From CAYUYV01 sp964561475 (GTDB lineage Bacteria; Pseudomonadota; Alphaproteobacteria; JAJFIK01): 64,000 nt of DNA. The number at the start of each line of letters is the position of its first letter. Position 1 is the first letter of the stretch. A program made the position numbers and the translations under genes. The stretch lies in contig CAZLPU010000024.1 of the NCBI GenBank assembly GCA_964561475.1, positions 1 through 64,000 of the forward strand, given 5' to 3'. Positions 54,201 to 61,422 of the stretch are shown here, one piece after another. Below the pieces are notes generated by a model, which made no database searches, had not been told where the DNA came from, and was given only the letters and a program-made list of their open reading frames with translations.

Positions 54201-54495
54201 GAATGCTACAACCCAATTCTTCGGCCGGCTGACAGTCCCTGTTCAGATGGAAGCCGCACGGGATATGGCAAGCGCGAAAGGCGGCACCATTTCCGACATC
54301 GGCCAGATGAAGGTCGGGCAGTTCTACGTCGCGAGTGAGCGGATCGATTTCCAGAAGATTCAAACACCCATGTGTCTGAGCCATCACCCGAAAAGTGCGT
54401 GTACCCAGGAAGAAGTTGTCGAGCTTGCCATGACGTCCCGGCTCGCCTCAGAGGCCCGGGAGAAAGAAAACGCTGCAAAAGCCGCCGCACTCTGA
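51256..54495 (+). CDS. Double ATPase: AAA/STAND-like domain fused to HerA-type ATPase
   Basis: 1079 residues. N-terminal ATPase: Walker A GQRGSGKSH with Lys69 and a Walker B-like LVAFDQMDWL, with Gln where Glu is usual. A middle region of ~300 residues is less conserved and holds a Pro-rich linker (DPGTESAQPEMPPGPVGPD). The C-terminal ATPase (from ~650) begins VPEDHILLGKS, with Walker A GSGSGKT (684-690, Lys689), DPNNDLARL, Walker B LLIMDEAQNF (Asp934, Glu935) and FATQAPKGLHNRIPGN, the HerA/FtsK-like DUF87 pattern of hexameric DNA translocases. The ATG at 51256 follows GATGAGG; a GTG at 51253 is adjacent. Codon use differs by eye from the flanking genes. Confidence 0.85.
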   Translation: MTREAELRALQAVNLQAFISRSDVWSDDLVHIDEINRDVFDEVMGLFARMRLDGRTRNPVIQGQRGSGKSHLLGCLRREIIGYDHLFILVEMDAADRFWEVIVQSYLASLFRSTGDNPSQFESLIKALLAKLDIPEGHRDAMLNGDFFEVVIRRVRTAIHRQVGRGTTDRVTSDIGLALLLHLSNDDVAVSVAANLLRGATFPANTGRAYGLRSDYIAPRETLRALHRLFTFAGKMTLVAFDQMDWLHSLPGANSGDGAQNGLNEFANALMEFADDCADQSISVLPIVSCLPTTWDLIETRALSPAQDRFPSRYSLRFLPSAQAGEKLVGAYLKTAYDQVDFRPSYPTWPFLPEAFARAPQLTTRQLINLTNEHIRRMRQAGQITEVSDLAEGDRSPPDPGTESAQPEMPPGPVGPDPQQATELDKRFAAYRKRATVPDVSDPKMLDLALTPLIQAGLQAFSIETDTAECRPDSLPTSLKNPDLHGRLRQEIDPETEREIHWCFRSIEQDHARSVQTRLRGARTRANVGPMRHLIVMRNADWPRGAVSQRVLAEFREEGGQLVPLLEEDLRTFAALQQLFAEQPLGLDGWLRARRPASQTALLKLIKLEGAVHQPADPKAENTSGGKQKSVAAENKAVGGEPPVDRTDVHVPEDHILLGKSMVTGVGVTLPIEDLRRHMVIFAGSGSGKTVLIRRIVEECARKGVSSIVLDPNNDLARLGSAVQEAPSGWWEGDAERAEAYHRDTDVAVWTPRLPSGRALSFAPLPDLSPLLGNQEELALALDNIVSVLAPRSGLPVGGRKKELGRAVLKETLRSFVLVGGKDLRTYIDYLMDLPEGVSQLPQAGTLAPEMGECLLAATVNDPLFGGEGSATDPGLLLTPPEGKKARISVISMAGLPNLDQQQNFVAQLQMDLFAWFKRHPAGDKHLGGLLIMDEAQNFAPGVGTTPSTDSTTMLAAQARKFGLGLIFATQAPKGLHNRIPGNATTQFFGRLTVPVQMEAARDMASAKGGTISDIGQMKVGQFYVASERIDFQKIQTPMCLSHHPKSACTQEEVVELAMTSRLASEAREKENAAKAAAL

Positions 54496-54733
54496 CCCTA
54501 ACGCGCGCCGCACTCACCATGGATCACCATACGGATGAGGATGAGGCGACAAGTCAGTAAAAATCCTTGGGCTGACAGGTTTAAGTGCACAGGTGGACGA
54601 TGCAGTTTGAGGGACTGACCAACCACCAAGTCTGCAAGACGGAATGCCATCGTCGAAGTGCGGCACTGCCCAATCGACTTCATGGATATAACCGTCTGCT
54701 TTAGCCTGCGGAAACGGCAAGAATTGAAAAATC

Positions 54734-54808
54734 TGGAGCGGGCGATGAGATTCGAACTCACGACCCCAACCTTGGCAAGGTTGTGCTCTACCCCTGAGCT
54801 ACGCCCGC
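54734..54808 (-). tRNA. tRNA-Gly (anticodon GCC)
   Basis: On the minus strand the acceptor arm GCGGGCG pairs with CGCCCGC, the D arm reads GCTCAGGGGTAGAGC, and the anticodon stem-loop is CAACCTTGCCAAGGTTG with GCC. The T arm contains GTTCGAATC and the gene encodes its own CCA end (TGG at 54734-54736 on the plus strand). Its 3' end faces the atypical island, the usual orientation for elements that integrate into tRNA genes. Confidence 0.96.
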
Positions 54809-55083
54809 ATCCTGGGGTAGGCAGGCTGGTGCCTGCCGCGTTTGAGATCGGGGTTATTGCGCACTGGGGCGGGGAATGCAATAGGGATTTGCGGGTGGGT
54901 GGCCTCAATAACAGTCGAGCCGTGGGGGAACCGGCCCCGGGGGCGGTTCTTGGCTTCGGCCAGGGCCTTGCCCAGGGCCCCGTAGAGGACATTGGGCCCG
55001 CGTCGTGCATCGGTCCGGCTGGCCCTGTAGAACCAGCGCCCGTGAACCCGTTTTCCGACCATCTTTGCCTGGGTGACCGATCC

Positions 55084-55677
55084 ATGAGCGATGCTGACCG
55101 ACCTAGCCCTGAACCTGCCTCTCGGGCGCCCGACCGATCACCGCCTGATGAGGTGGCCGACCTGGCGGGCCATGCCAGCCGAGAGGACCTGATGGCCCGG
55201 CTCGAGCGGCTGGGGATTGAGACCGTCACCCATGATCATCCGGCGATTTTCACCGTCGAACAGGGGGCGGAGCACAAGAAGCGCTGGCCCGGGGGGCACT
55301 CCAAAAATCTGTTCCTGAAGGACAAGAAGGGCACGATCCTGCTGATCTCCGCCAAGGATGACACGGAGGTACCCTTGAGGGGGCTGCACCGGCATCTGGA
55401 TTGCGGGCGGCTCAGTTTCGGCTCCCCAGACCTGCTTTTTGAGGTCCTGGGGGTGCGGCCCGGGTCCGTGACGGCCTTTGCGTTGATCAATGACCGGGAA
55501 CGGCGGGTGCGGTTCCATCTGGATGCCCGGCTGCTGGAGCATGATCGGGTCTATTTCCATCCGCTGGAGAACACGGCGTCCACGGGGATCAGGCCGGCGG
55601 ATCTGCTCACCTTCATCCGCGATTGCGGCCATGAGCCGGGGATTGTGGATTTCGCGGCCTTGGGCGGTGACCCATAG
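55084..55677 (+). CDS. Prolyl-tRNA editing domain protein (YbaK/ProX family)
   Basis: Free-standing trans-editing domain that clears mis-charged tRNA, probably Ala-tRNA-Pro in this branch. Landmarks: THDHPAIFTVEQGAEHKKRWPGGHSKNLFL, where the Lys and the GGHSKNLF block are family markers, LISAKDD, and the C-terminal VYFHPLENTASTGI. 197 residues with a Pro/Asp-rich leader of ~25 residues. The ATG at 55084 has a GGGTGA sequence upstream; a start about 30 codons later is not excluded. The 55678-55955 gap shows nothing. Confidence 0.88.
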   Translation: MSDADRPSPEPASRAPDRSPPDEVADLAGHASREDLMARLERLGIETVTHDHPAIFTVEQGAEHKKRWPGGHSKNLFLKDKKGTILLISAKDDTEVPLRGLHRHLDCGRLSFGSPDLLFEVLGVRPGSVTAFALINDRERRVRFHLDARLLEHDRVYFHPLENTASTGIRPADLLTFIRDCGHEPGIVDFAALGGDP

Positions 55678-55955
55678 CGATTGGGGCCAGTTCCGGTCAG
55701 CGGCGCACGAGCTAAGCCTTTGTTTATGGTGGGACTTGTCCAGACGGATGCCGACCTGTGGCCGCCTCATCCGTCCGGGCCGCTGCGTCAGCAACCGTGC
55801 GTCAGACAATACGCCTTCTGCCATTCGGAAACGGGTGGTTGGCGCGAGGGGCTATCCCGACTATGTGTCACAGGAGTTTTGCCTCGCCCGGGCCGGCGCC
55901 GTGATGGTCCGGAAGCCGGGCTGGAGGCCTCTAACCTGTGCGTGGGAGATTAAAC

Positions 55956-56894
55956 ATGGCCTTAACCCTCGGTCCCGGAACCGCCCAGCAGCCGGACGGC
56001 ATCATCGGCGGCGCCAAGGATGACCTGATCAAGGACACCACTGCCCAGAGCTTTGTGGCGGATGTGATCGAGGCCTCCGCCCAAGCTCCGGTGATCGTGG
56101 ATTTCTGGGCCCCCTGGTGCGGCCCCTGCAAGCAGCTCACGCCCATTCTGGAAAAGGTGGTCACCGCCGCCCAGGGCAAGGTGCGTCTGGTGAAAATCAA
56201 CATCGATGAAAACCAGATGATCGCCCAGCAACTGCGGATCCAGTCGATCCCCGCGGTGATCGCGTTCAAGAATGGCCAGCCCGTGGATGGCTTCATGGGT
56301 GCCTTGCCGGAAAGCCAGGTGAAAAGCTTCGTGGAGCGTCTGGCGGGCGGTGGCATCGGGCCGTCTCCCCTGGATGAGGCTCTGGACGAGGCGGAAAAGG
56401 CCCTGGGTGAGGACGATCTGGCCACGGCGGTGCAGATTTTCGCGGCGGTGCTCCAGGAAGACAAAGCCAATGTCCGGGCCCTGGGTGGTCTCGCCCAGTG
56501 CTATCTGGCCCATGGAGACACGGAACGGGCGGAACAGACCCTGGCCCTTGTGCCTCCCGAAGGCGCCAATGATCCGGCCATTGTCTCGGCCAAGGCCAAA
56601 CTCCAGCTTGCGGCGGCACCCAAGGCGGATACCGGTGAAGTGGCGGCCCTCAAAGCCAAGGTGGATGCCAACCCGAACGACCATCAGGCCCGGTATGACC
56701 TGTCCAACGCTCTCCACAGCGCCGGTGACCGGGAGGGGGCCGTGGATGCCCTTCTGGAAATCATCCGGCGGGACCGGGAGTGGAACGAGGACGCAGCCCG
56801 CAAGCAGCTGTTGACCCTGTTCGAGGCATTTGGTCCCACGGACCCGCTCACTGTCAGCGCCCGGCGCCGGTTATCCTCGATCCTGTTCTCCTGA
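55956..56894 (+). CDS. Thioredoxin-TPR protein (YbbN/CnoX type)
   Basis: Thioredoxin domain at residues ~25-135 with the active site WAPWCGPCKQ (Cys55, Cys58), followed by tetratricopeptide-like repeats (residues ~140-310) as in YbbN/CnoX, a chaperone and redox holdase that cooperates with GroEL or DnaK. The complete CGPC motif, unlike E. coli YbbN, suggests real redox activity. 312 residues; GGGAG precedes the ATG. It leads a conserved alphaproteobacterial series with the LON-domain protein, Trm112 and DUF971. Confidence 0.92.
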   Translation: MALTLGPGTAQQPDGIIGGAKDDLIKDTTAQSFVADVIEASAQAPVIVDFWAPWCGPCKQLTPILEKVVTAAQGKVRLVKINIDENQMIAQQLRIQSIPAVIAFKNGQPVDGFMGALPESQVKSFVERLAGGGIGPSPLDEALDEAEKALGEDDLATAVQIFAAVLQEDKANVRALGGLAQCYLAHGDTERAEQTLALVPPEGANDPAIVSAKAKLQLAAAPKADTGEVAALKAKVDANPNDHQARYDLSNALHSAGDREGAVDALLEIIRRDREWNEDAARKQLLTLFEAFGPTDPLTVSARRRLSSILFS

Positions 56895-56983
56895 GGGCCA
56901 TATCTTGAAGGCGGGCGGCCCGGGTCGTTTGATGGCGCGGGCCGCTTTCAGGACAGGCTTCACTTCGGGATGAGGACGGACCC

Positions 56984-57646
56984 ATGCGCGATTCACACCC
57001 CTATGACGGCGTCGGCGAGTTGCCCCGGACCGTTCCGGTCTTTCCCCTGGACAATGCCTTGCTGCTTCCCGGCGGACGGCTGCCGCTGAACATTTTCGAG
57101 CCGCGGTATCTGACCATGGTGGATGATGCCCTCGCCCATCACCGGCTTATCGGCATGATCCAGCCCCGGGATGCGAACAGTCCGGCGCCGAAGCCTGAGG
57201 TCTACACCACCGGCTGTGTGGGGCGGATCACCACTTTCTCCGAGCAGGCCAATGGGCGCTACGGCATTACCCTCACGGGCATTTGCCGCTTCGAGGCGGT
57301 GGAGGAGCTGAACACGGTCACCCCCTACCGCCAGTTCACGGTGGATTTCAGCGGGTTTGCCGGGGATCTCGGGCCGTCCTCCGATGAGCACATGATCGAC
57401 CGGGAAGCGCTGACCACCAATCTCAAGGCGTATCTGGAGAAGTTCGAACTCCAGGCGGATTGGGATACGATCAATCAGGCGCCTCTGGAGGCCCTGGTGA
57501 ATTCCCTGTCCATGATTTGCCCCTTCGCGTCCCGGGAAAAGCAGGCCTTGCTGGAAGCCCAGGGGCTTGGCGAGCGGGCCGAGACATTGATTTCCCTGCT
57601 CCGGATCGCCACGGCGTCCGGCGGTGGAGAATTGCCGCTGCAATAA
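56984..57646 (+). CDS. LON substrate-binding-domain protein
   Basis: A stand-alone N-terminal domain of Lon protease without ATPase or peptidase parts. TVPVFPLDNALLLPGGRLPLNIFEPRY is the diagnostic start, then GRITTFSEQANGRYGITLTGICRF. 220 residues. The cellular role is unknown. It follows the thioredoxin-TPR gene by 89 bp and precedes the Trm112 gene by 25 bp, so one transcript is likely. Confidence 0.92.
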   Translation: MRDSHPYDGVGELPRTVPVFPLDNALLLPGGRLPLNIFEPRYLTMVDDALAHHRLIGMIQPRDANSPAPKPEVYTTGCVGRITTFSEQANGRYGITLTGICRFEAVEELNTVTPYRQFTVDFSGFAGDLGPSSDEHMIDREALTTNLKAYLEKFELQADWDTINQAPLEALVNSLSMICPFASREKQALLEAQGLGERAETLISLLRIATASGGGELPLQ

Positions 57647-57671
57647 AGCGCCATCAGGCAAGGATGCGGAC

Positions 57672-57971
57672 ATGAACGACCAGGAAACACCTCAAAACCC
57701 GGAGCCGAACGAAAACACGGGTACCGGGCAAGCGGATGCGGGATCGGAAGACAAGGAAACGGCCGGCGGCAGTTCCCGGGATATGGACCCGAAGCTGCTG
57801 GAGGTGCTGGTCTGTCCGGTGACCCGGTCGACCCTCACTTATGACCGGGATGCCCAGGAACTGATCAGCCGGGCGGCCCGGCTGGCCTTCCCGATCCGGG
57901 ACGGTATTCCCATCATGCTGCCCGATGAAGCCCGGGAGCTGAGCGATGCCGAAGCCAACAAGCGGCCCTGA
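57672..57971 (+). CDS. Trm112 family protein
   Basis: Small zinc-ribbon-like protein: LLEVLVCPVTRSTLTYD and LAFPIRDGIPIMLPDEAREL match the bacterial Trm112/YcaR family, whose members partner methyltransferases in other organisms. Only one cysteine of the classical pair of CxxC motifs is kept. The first ~35 residues are an acidic, disordered leader; the true start may be the ATG giving MDPKLLEVL. The last 26 bases overlap the DUF971 gene. Confidence 0.88.
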   Translation: MNDQETPQNPEPNENTGTGQADAGSEDKETAGGSSRDMDPKLLEVLVCPVTRSTLTYDRDAQELISRAARLAFPIRDGIPIMLPDEARELSDAEANKRP

Positions 57972-58395
57972 GGCCGCCCCGCTCAAAGCCGCACCCTCCG
58001 AGGCGCACAATGGGGCAGAGCAGACTGTGCCAGCGCCCTGGCCGGAGGACATCACCCTGCTGCGGTCCCGGGATGCCTTGAAGGTGTCCTTCGACAACGG
58101 CGATTGCTTCACCATCGGTGCGGAATTGTTGCGGGTGGAAAGCCCCAGCGCCGAAGTCCAGGGCCATGGCGGCCCGGCCACCAAGGTCCTGATCACGGGC
58201 AAGTCCGGTGTGCGCATCACGGGTATCGAGCCCGTGGGGCGGTATGCGGTGCGTCTCATTTTCGATGACGGCCACGATACGGGGTACTACACCTGGGATC
58301 TTCTCCACCGGCTGGGCCGGGACGGGGCAGCGATCCGGGCGGATTACGATAGGCGCGTGGCGGCCCGCCAGGGGCCGGATTCGCCGGAGCGGTAA
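57946..58395 (+). CDS. DUF971 domain protein
   Basis: About 149 residues of the DUF971 family (gamma-butyrobetaine hydroxylase N-terminal-like domain). DITLLRSRDALKVSFDNGDCFTIGAELLRVESPSAEVQGHG and the C-terminal FDDGHDTGYYTWDLLHRLG are characteristic. The role is unknown, with a suggested link to iron-sulfur cluster proteins in some genomes. It overlaps the Trm112 gene and shares its operon. Confidence 0.9.
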   Translation: MPKPTSGPEAAPLKAAPSEAHNGAEQTVPAPWPEDITLLRSRDALKVSFDNGDCFTIGAELLRVESPSAEVQGHGGPATKVLITGKSGVRITGIEPVGRYAVRLIFDDGHDTGYYTWDLLHRLGRDGAAIRADYDRRVAARQGPDSPER

Positions 58396-58405
58396 GGGCG
58401 GGCGC

Positions 58406-58822
58406 ATGCTCTATCTGGGGGATTGGCCACTCTGGGGGCTCGGACTGATTGCCCTGGCGGTGATCCTCCTGGCACGGCGGGACCGGATCCGGGCCTGGAT
58501 GGCCAGGGCCGATCAGGCCAGGATTGCCGAGCGGGAACGCCAGGCCGCTCTCCTGCGCCACCCCCATGGCCACATGGCCCTCACCGTTGAGGAGATCGAC
58601 GCCCGCACTCCCCCTGTGGAAGTTGTGTGGGCGGAAGATCCAGTTCATGGAACGCTCACCAAACGGTATCTTTGGAATGGCGCGGCATTCGACCTGCAAG
58701 AAGAGGCGGACGCAGCGCGCACCGGTGCCATCCTGGATGAGGCCCGGGCGTTCTATGCGGATCTCGACCGAAGGCAGGTTTCTGAATGGATCAACCGACA
58801 CAACGCGACCCCTCGCCGATAA
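58406..58822 (+). CDS. Small membrane-anchored protein, unknown
   Basis: 138 residues, not recognised. An N-terminal membrane segment (WGLGLIALAVILLARR) leads into a charged helical region (MARADQARIAERERQAALL) and a small soluble part (VVWAEDPVHGTLTKRYLWNGAAFD). It begins 10 bp after the DUF971 stop and overlaps the acyltransferase start by 37 bp, so it sits inside the operon. Confidence 0.7.
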   Translation: MLYLGDWPLWGLGLIALAVILLARRDRIRAWMARADQARIAERERQAALLRHPHGHMALTVEEIDARTPPVEVVWAEDPVHGTLTKRYLWNGAAFDLQEEADAARTGAILDEARAFYADLDRRQVSEWINRHNATPRR

Positions 58823-59667
58823 ACGCCGAGGATGAGGCCGATCCCCGGCACATCGTGGACATTCTGATCGAGGAACGGGCCAAGGGGCTTTTGAACTCTC
58901 CGTTCTGGCCGGTCATCCGCACCCTGTTCTACCCTCTGCTCCACTACAACAAGGCGCGGGGGATGACCGACCATGCCTATGGCCTTCCGGGCACGGAGGT
59001 TCTGGACTACCTGCTCGAGGTGGTGCCCATGGATCTGCGGCCGACGGGTCTGGAGCATGTGCCCCGGGAAGGCCGGGTCATGATCGTGGGCAACCATCCC
59101 TCGGGCATCATGGATGGGGTGGCTGTCTACAAGGTGTTGAAGGATATCCGCCCTGATCTGATGATTTTCGGCAACCGGGACGCGATCCGGATTTCCCCGG
59201 GCCTCTCGGATGTGATCATCCCGGTGGAATGGGAGGAATCCAAACGCAATCCGGCCAAGACGAAGGAAACCCTGCTCCAGGTCCGCCATGCCTTCGAGAA
59301 GGAAATGGCCGTGCTGATCTTTCCGTCGGGACGGCTGGCGCACCTGACCCTCTCGGGGCTGAAGGAACGTCCCTGGCTCACCACCACCATCAATCTCGTG
59401 CGCCGGAACAAGGCACCGGTGATCCCACTGCATATCCGGTCACGCAATTCGGTGATCTATTACATTCTGCACTTTGTCAGCAACGAGCTGCGGGACATGA
59501 CCCTGTTCCACGAAATGCTGAACAAGACCAACTACCCCTACAATATGACCTTCGGTCCCCAGATCGACCCCGACGCCCTGGGCGGAGACAAGGACGAGGC
59601 CATCAAGCGCCTTCAGTACCATGTGGAACACGGAATGCGCGGCGGTCGCACGCCGCCCTTTGTTTGA
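58786..59667 (+). CDS. PlsC-like acyltransferase
   Basis: Glycerolipid acyltransferase superfamily. The active-site block is VGNHPSGIMDG, where His-Pro-x4-Asp corresponds to the HX4D motif; FGNRDAIRISP and IFPSGRLAHL follow as the second and third motifs. 293 residues without strong membrane segments, similar to acyltransferases linked to ornithine-lipid or phospholipid synthesis. It starts inside the previous gene and probably ends the thioredoxin-TPR operon. Confidence 0.85.
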   Translation: MDQPTQRDPSPINAEDEADPRHIVDILIEERAKGLLNSPFWPVIRTLFYPLLHYNKARGMTDHAYGLPGTEVLDYLLEVVPMDLRPTGLEHVPREGRVMIVGNHPSGIMDGVAVYKVLKDIRPDLMIFGNRDAIRISPGLSDVIIPVEWEESKRNPAKTKETLLQVRHAFEKEMAVLIFPSGRLAHLTLSGLKERPWLTTTINLVRRNKAPVIPLHIRSRNSVIYYILHFVSNELRDMTLFHEMLNKTNYPYNMTFGPQIDPDALGGDKDEAIKRLQYHVEHGMRGGRTPPFV

Positions 59668-59788
59668 AAGCTGATAGGGCCTGCCTGCTGCGGCCGCGCA
59701 AGGCGAATGCCTGTTGGGCGCTCCTGCATGCACGGGGCCTGGCAGGGGGCTGGGCACGAGGCCGGGTACGGGGCCGGTGGTCGAGCCC

Positions 59789-60076
59789 TCAGTCCTCGTA
59801 GCGGTGGGGGAGGCGGCGGGCTTTCTTGTCCGCGAACCAGCCCGACTTGATGCCCATTTTGGCCTGGGCGAAAATATAGGACCTCAAGGTCAGCCCGGCC
59901 CGGGCCAGGGCATCCCGCAAGGTCGACCCCTCCCGCAAACTCACATCCACCTTGGCCAGTTTGTCCTGCAAGCCGGAGGGATCCTGCATGGCGGGTTCCG
60001 CCTCCTGGGACGGGTCCGGCGCCGATGGCCTTGAACGGCGGGCGTTCAGATAGCGGAGGATCTGGATCTTCTTCAT
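59789..60076 (-). CDS. Small protein with a helix-turn-helix-like stretch
   Basis: 95 residues, basic N-terminus (MKKIQILRYLNARRSR). The part LREGSTLRDALARAGLTLRSYIFAQAKMG loosely resembles the HTH of transposase OrfA-type proteins, but no transposase partner or inverted repeats are seen, so I do not call it one. It is convergent with the acyltransferase gene and separated by 121 bp. Confidence 0.5.
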   Translation of the reverse strand: MKKIQILRYLNARRSRPSAPDPSQEAEPAMQDPSGLQDKLAKVDVSLREGSTLRDALARAGLTLRSYIFAQAKMGIKSGWFADKKARRLPHRYED

Positions 60077-60130
60077 GGCCTTGGCTCCCTTTTCCCGATA
60101 CCCATGCCTTGCCGGTTGCCAACGAGGCGG

Positions 60131-61282
60131 TCAGCCTGCTTCGAAGCCGGATTTCGGGATCGATCCATGCTGCTTGGGATCATAGAATTCGTGGTTGCCG
60201 TCTTCCATCAGCACAACAATCAACCGGTTCAGGCTTTCGAACTGCTCGTCGATGCCGCTGAAGAAGGACGGCGCTCCGAATTCGTATTTGTCCGGCGCCG
60301 CGATATCCAGGAAGTTCATCATAACCTTGGACCGGTTGGAGAATATGTCCGCAAAGACGGATTTCACGCAGGCCCGCGTCGGGAAATACTGATAAAGGGT
60401 CAGGATATAGGCTGCACCCAGATTGAACGCATAGCCCTCGATGGTCTTGCCCTTCCGGGTGATCGGGTTTTTCAGCACCAGGTATTTCGGATACAGAATG
60501 AAGCCTGCATATTCGATGGATGTCTCCCCGGGCGGAAGCTGAACATAGGCGTGGATGAATTCGCGCAACTCGGTGATCTCAGCCAGGGCGGAAAGATTGC
60601 TCACCACCTCATACATGTTCTCCGAGAAATCTCCTTCCAGGATGTGGCTGTCCTTTGGATTGTGGGATTTCAGGAATGTCAGGGGGCGGTGGGATGGGGG
60701 CAGGGTTTCGATCTGGCGCTTGAAGAACATGGCCGTGTAGGTGTCCTGGGACAGGTTCGAGATCTCGCTGTAGAGGGCATGAAACCGCTTGGTGATGTCA
60801 TCCAGATAGGGGGCCAGATCCCCTTCATGGGGCAGAACGATATCCTCCGCTCCGTGAGGATTACGGTCTTCTTCCTCGCTCCTTTTGATTTCCGTCAGGA
60901 TGAGATCTTCGATGGTCGTGCGCAGCCGGTTGCTGGACTGGATCATCTCCTCGAAAATCTTGATCATCCGGACATAGTTCGCAACGGCCCGGTCAATGCG
61001 TTTTTCAACGAATTCCAGGATCTGGATGTCTCCCTGGCGCCTTGTGACGATGCTGGCCAGCAGGGTGATGATCGCACCGAGAATGGCGCCCACCATGGCC
61101 AGGGGCAGGCCGTAGATGTAATTGAAGTACTCCCCCGCGGAGCCGAAGATCGCCACCTGATCCGGATTTTCCAGAATGAAGGATTGCGCTCTGGTCTGGA
61201 AGAAATTGAAGAAATAAATGAACGTGAAAGCGATCGCGAGCACGCTCAGGATAAAAGCCAAAACAACGCGCCAACTGCCCAT
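60131..61282 (-). CDS. Membrane-anchored protein of unknown function
   Basis: 383 residues, not recognised. Two N-terminal membrane helices (VVLAFILSVLAIAFTFIYFF and PLAMVGAILGAIITLLASIV) are followed by a long helical, charged cytoplasmic part (LEFVEKRIDRAVANYVRMIKIFEEMIQSSNRLR), probably a coiled coil, then a mixed soluble domain. GGAG precedes the ATG. The composition is slightly more AT-rich and Phe/Tyr-rich than its neighbours. It may be cotranscribed with the 95-residue gene after it. Confidence 0.72.
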   Translation of the reverse strand: MGSWRVVLAFILSVLAIAFTFIYFFNFFQTRAQSFILENPDQVAIFGSAGEYFNYIYGLPLAMVGAILGAIITLLASIVTRRQGDIQILEFVEKRIDRAVANYVRMIKIFEEMIQSSNRLRTTIEDLILTEIKRSEEEDRNPHGAEDIVLPHEGDLAPYLDDITKRFHALYSEISNLSQDTYTAMFFKRQIETLPPSHRPLTFLKSHNPKDSHILEGDFSENMYEVVSNLSALAEITELREFIHAYVQLPPGETSIEYAGFILYPKYLVLKNPITRKGKTIEGYAFNLGAAYILTLYQYFPTRACVKSVFADIFSNRSKVMMNFLDIAAPDKYEFGAPSFFSGIDEQFESLNRLIVVLMEDGNHEFYDPKQHGSIPKSGFEAG

Positions 61283-61422
61283 GAAATTGCTCCTGAAAAG
61301 ACACCGGTTCGGAAAATGTCCTCGCGTGGGGACAGACCACCACGGCGGCCTGTCCCAAATAAAGAGCCTTCAGGAGTGGAGTTCAGAAGGTTGCGGACCG
61401 GGTGTCAAGGGCACAGGCCCGG

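Noticed and set aside
59789..60076. IS3-type OrfA transposase fragment
   Set aside because: Only a loose likeness in one helix-turn-helix stretch; no OrfB, no terminal repeats, no target duplication.
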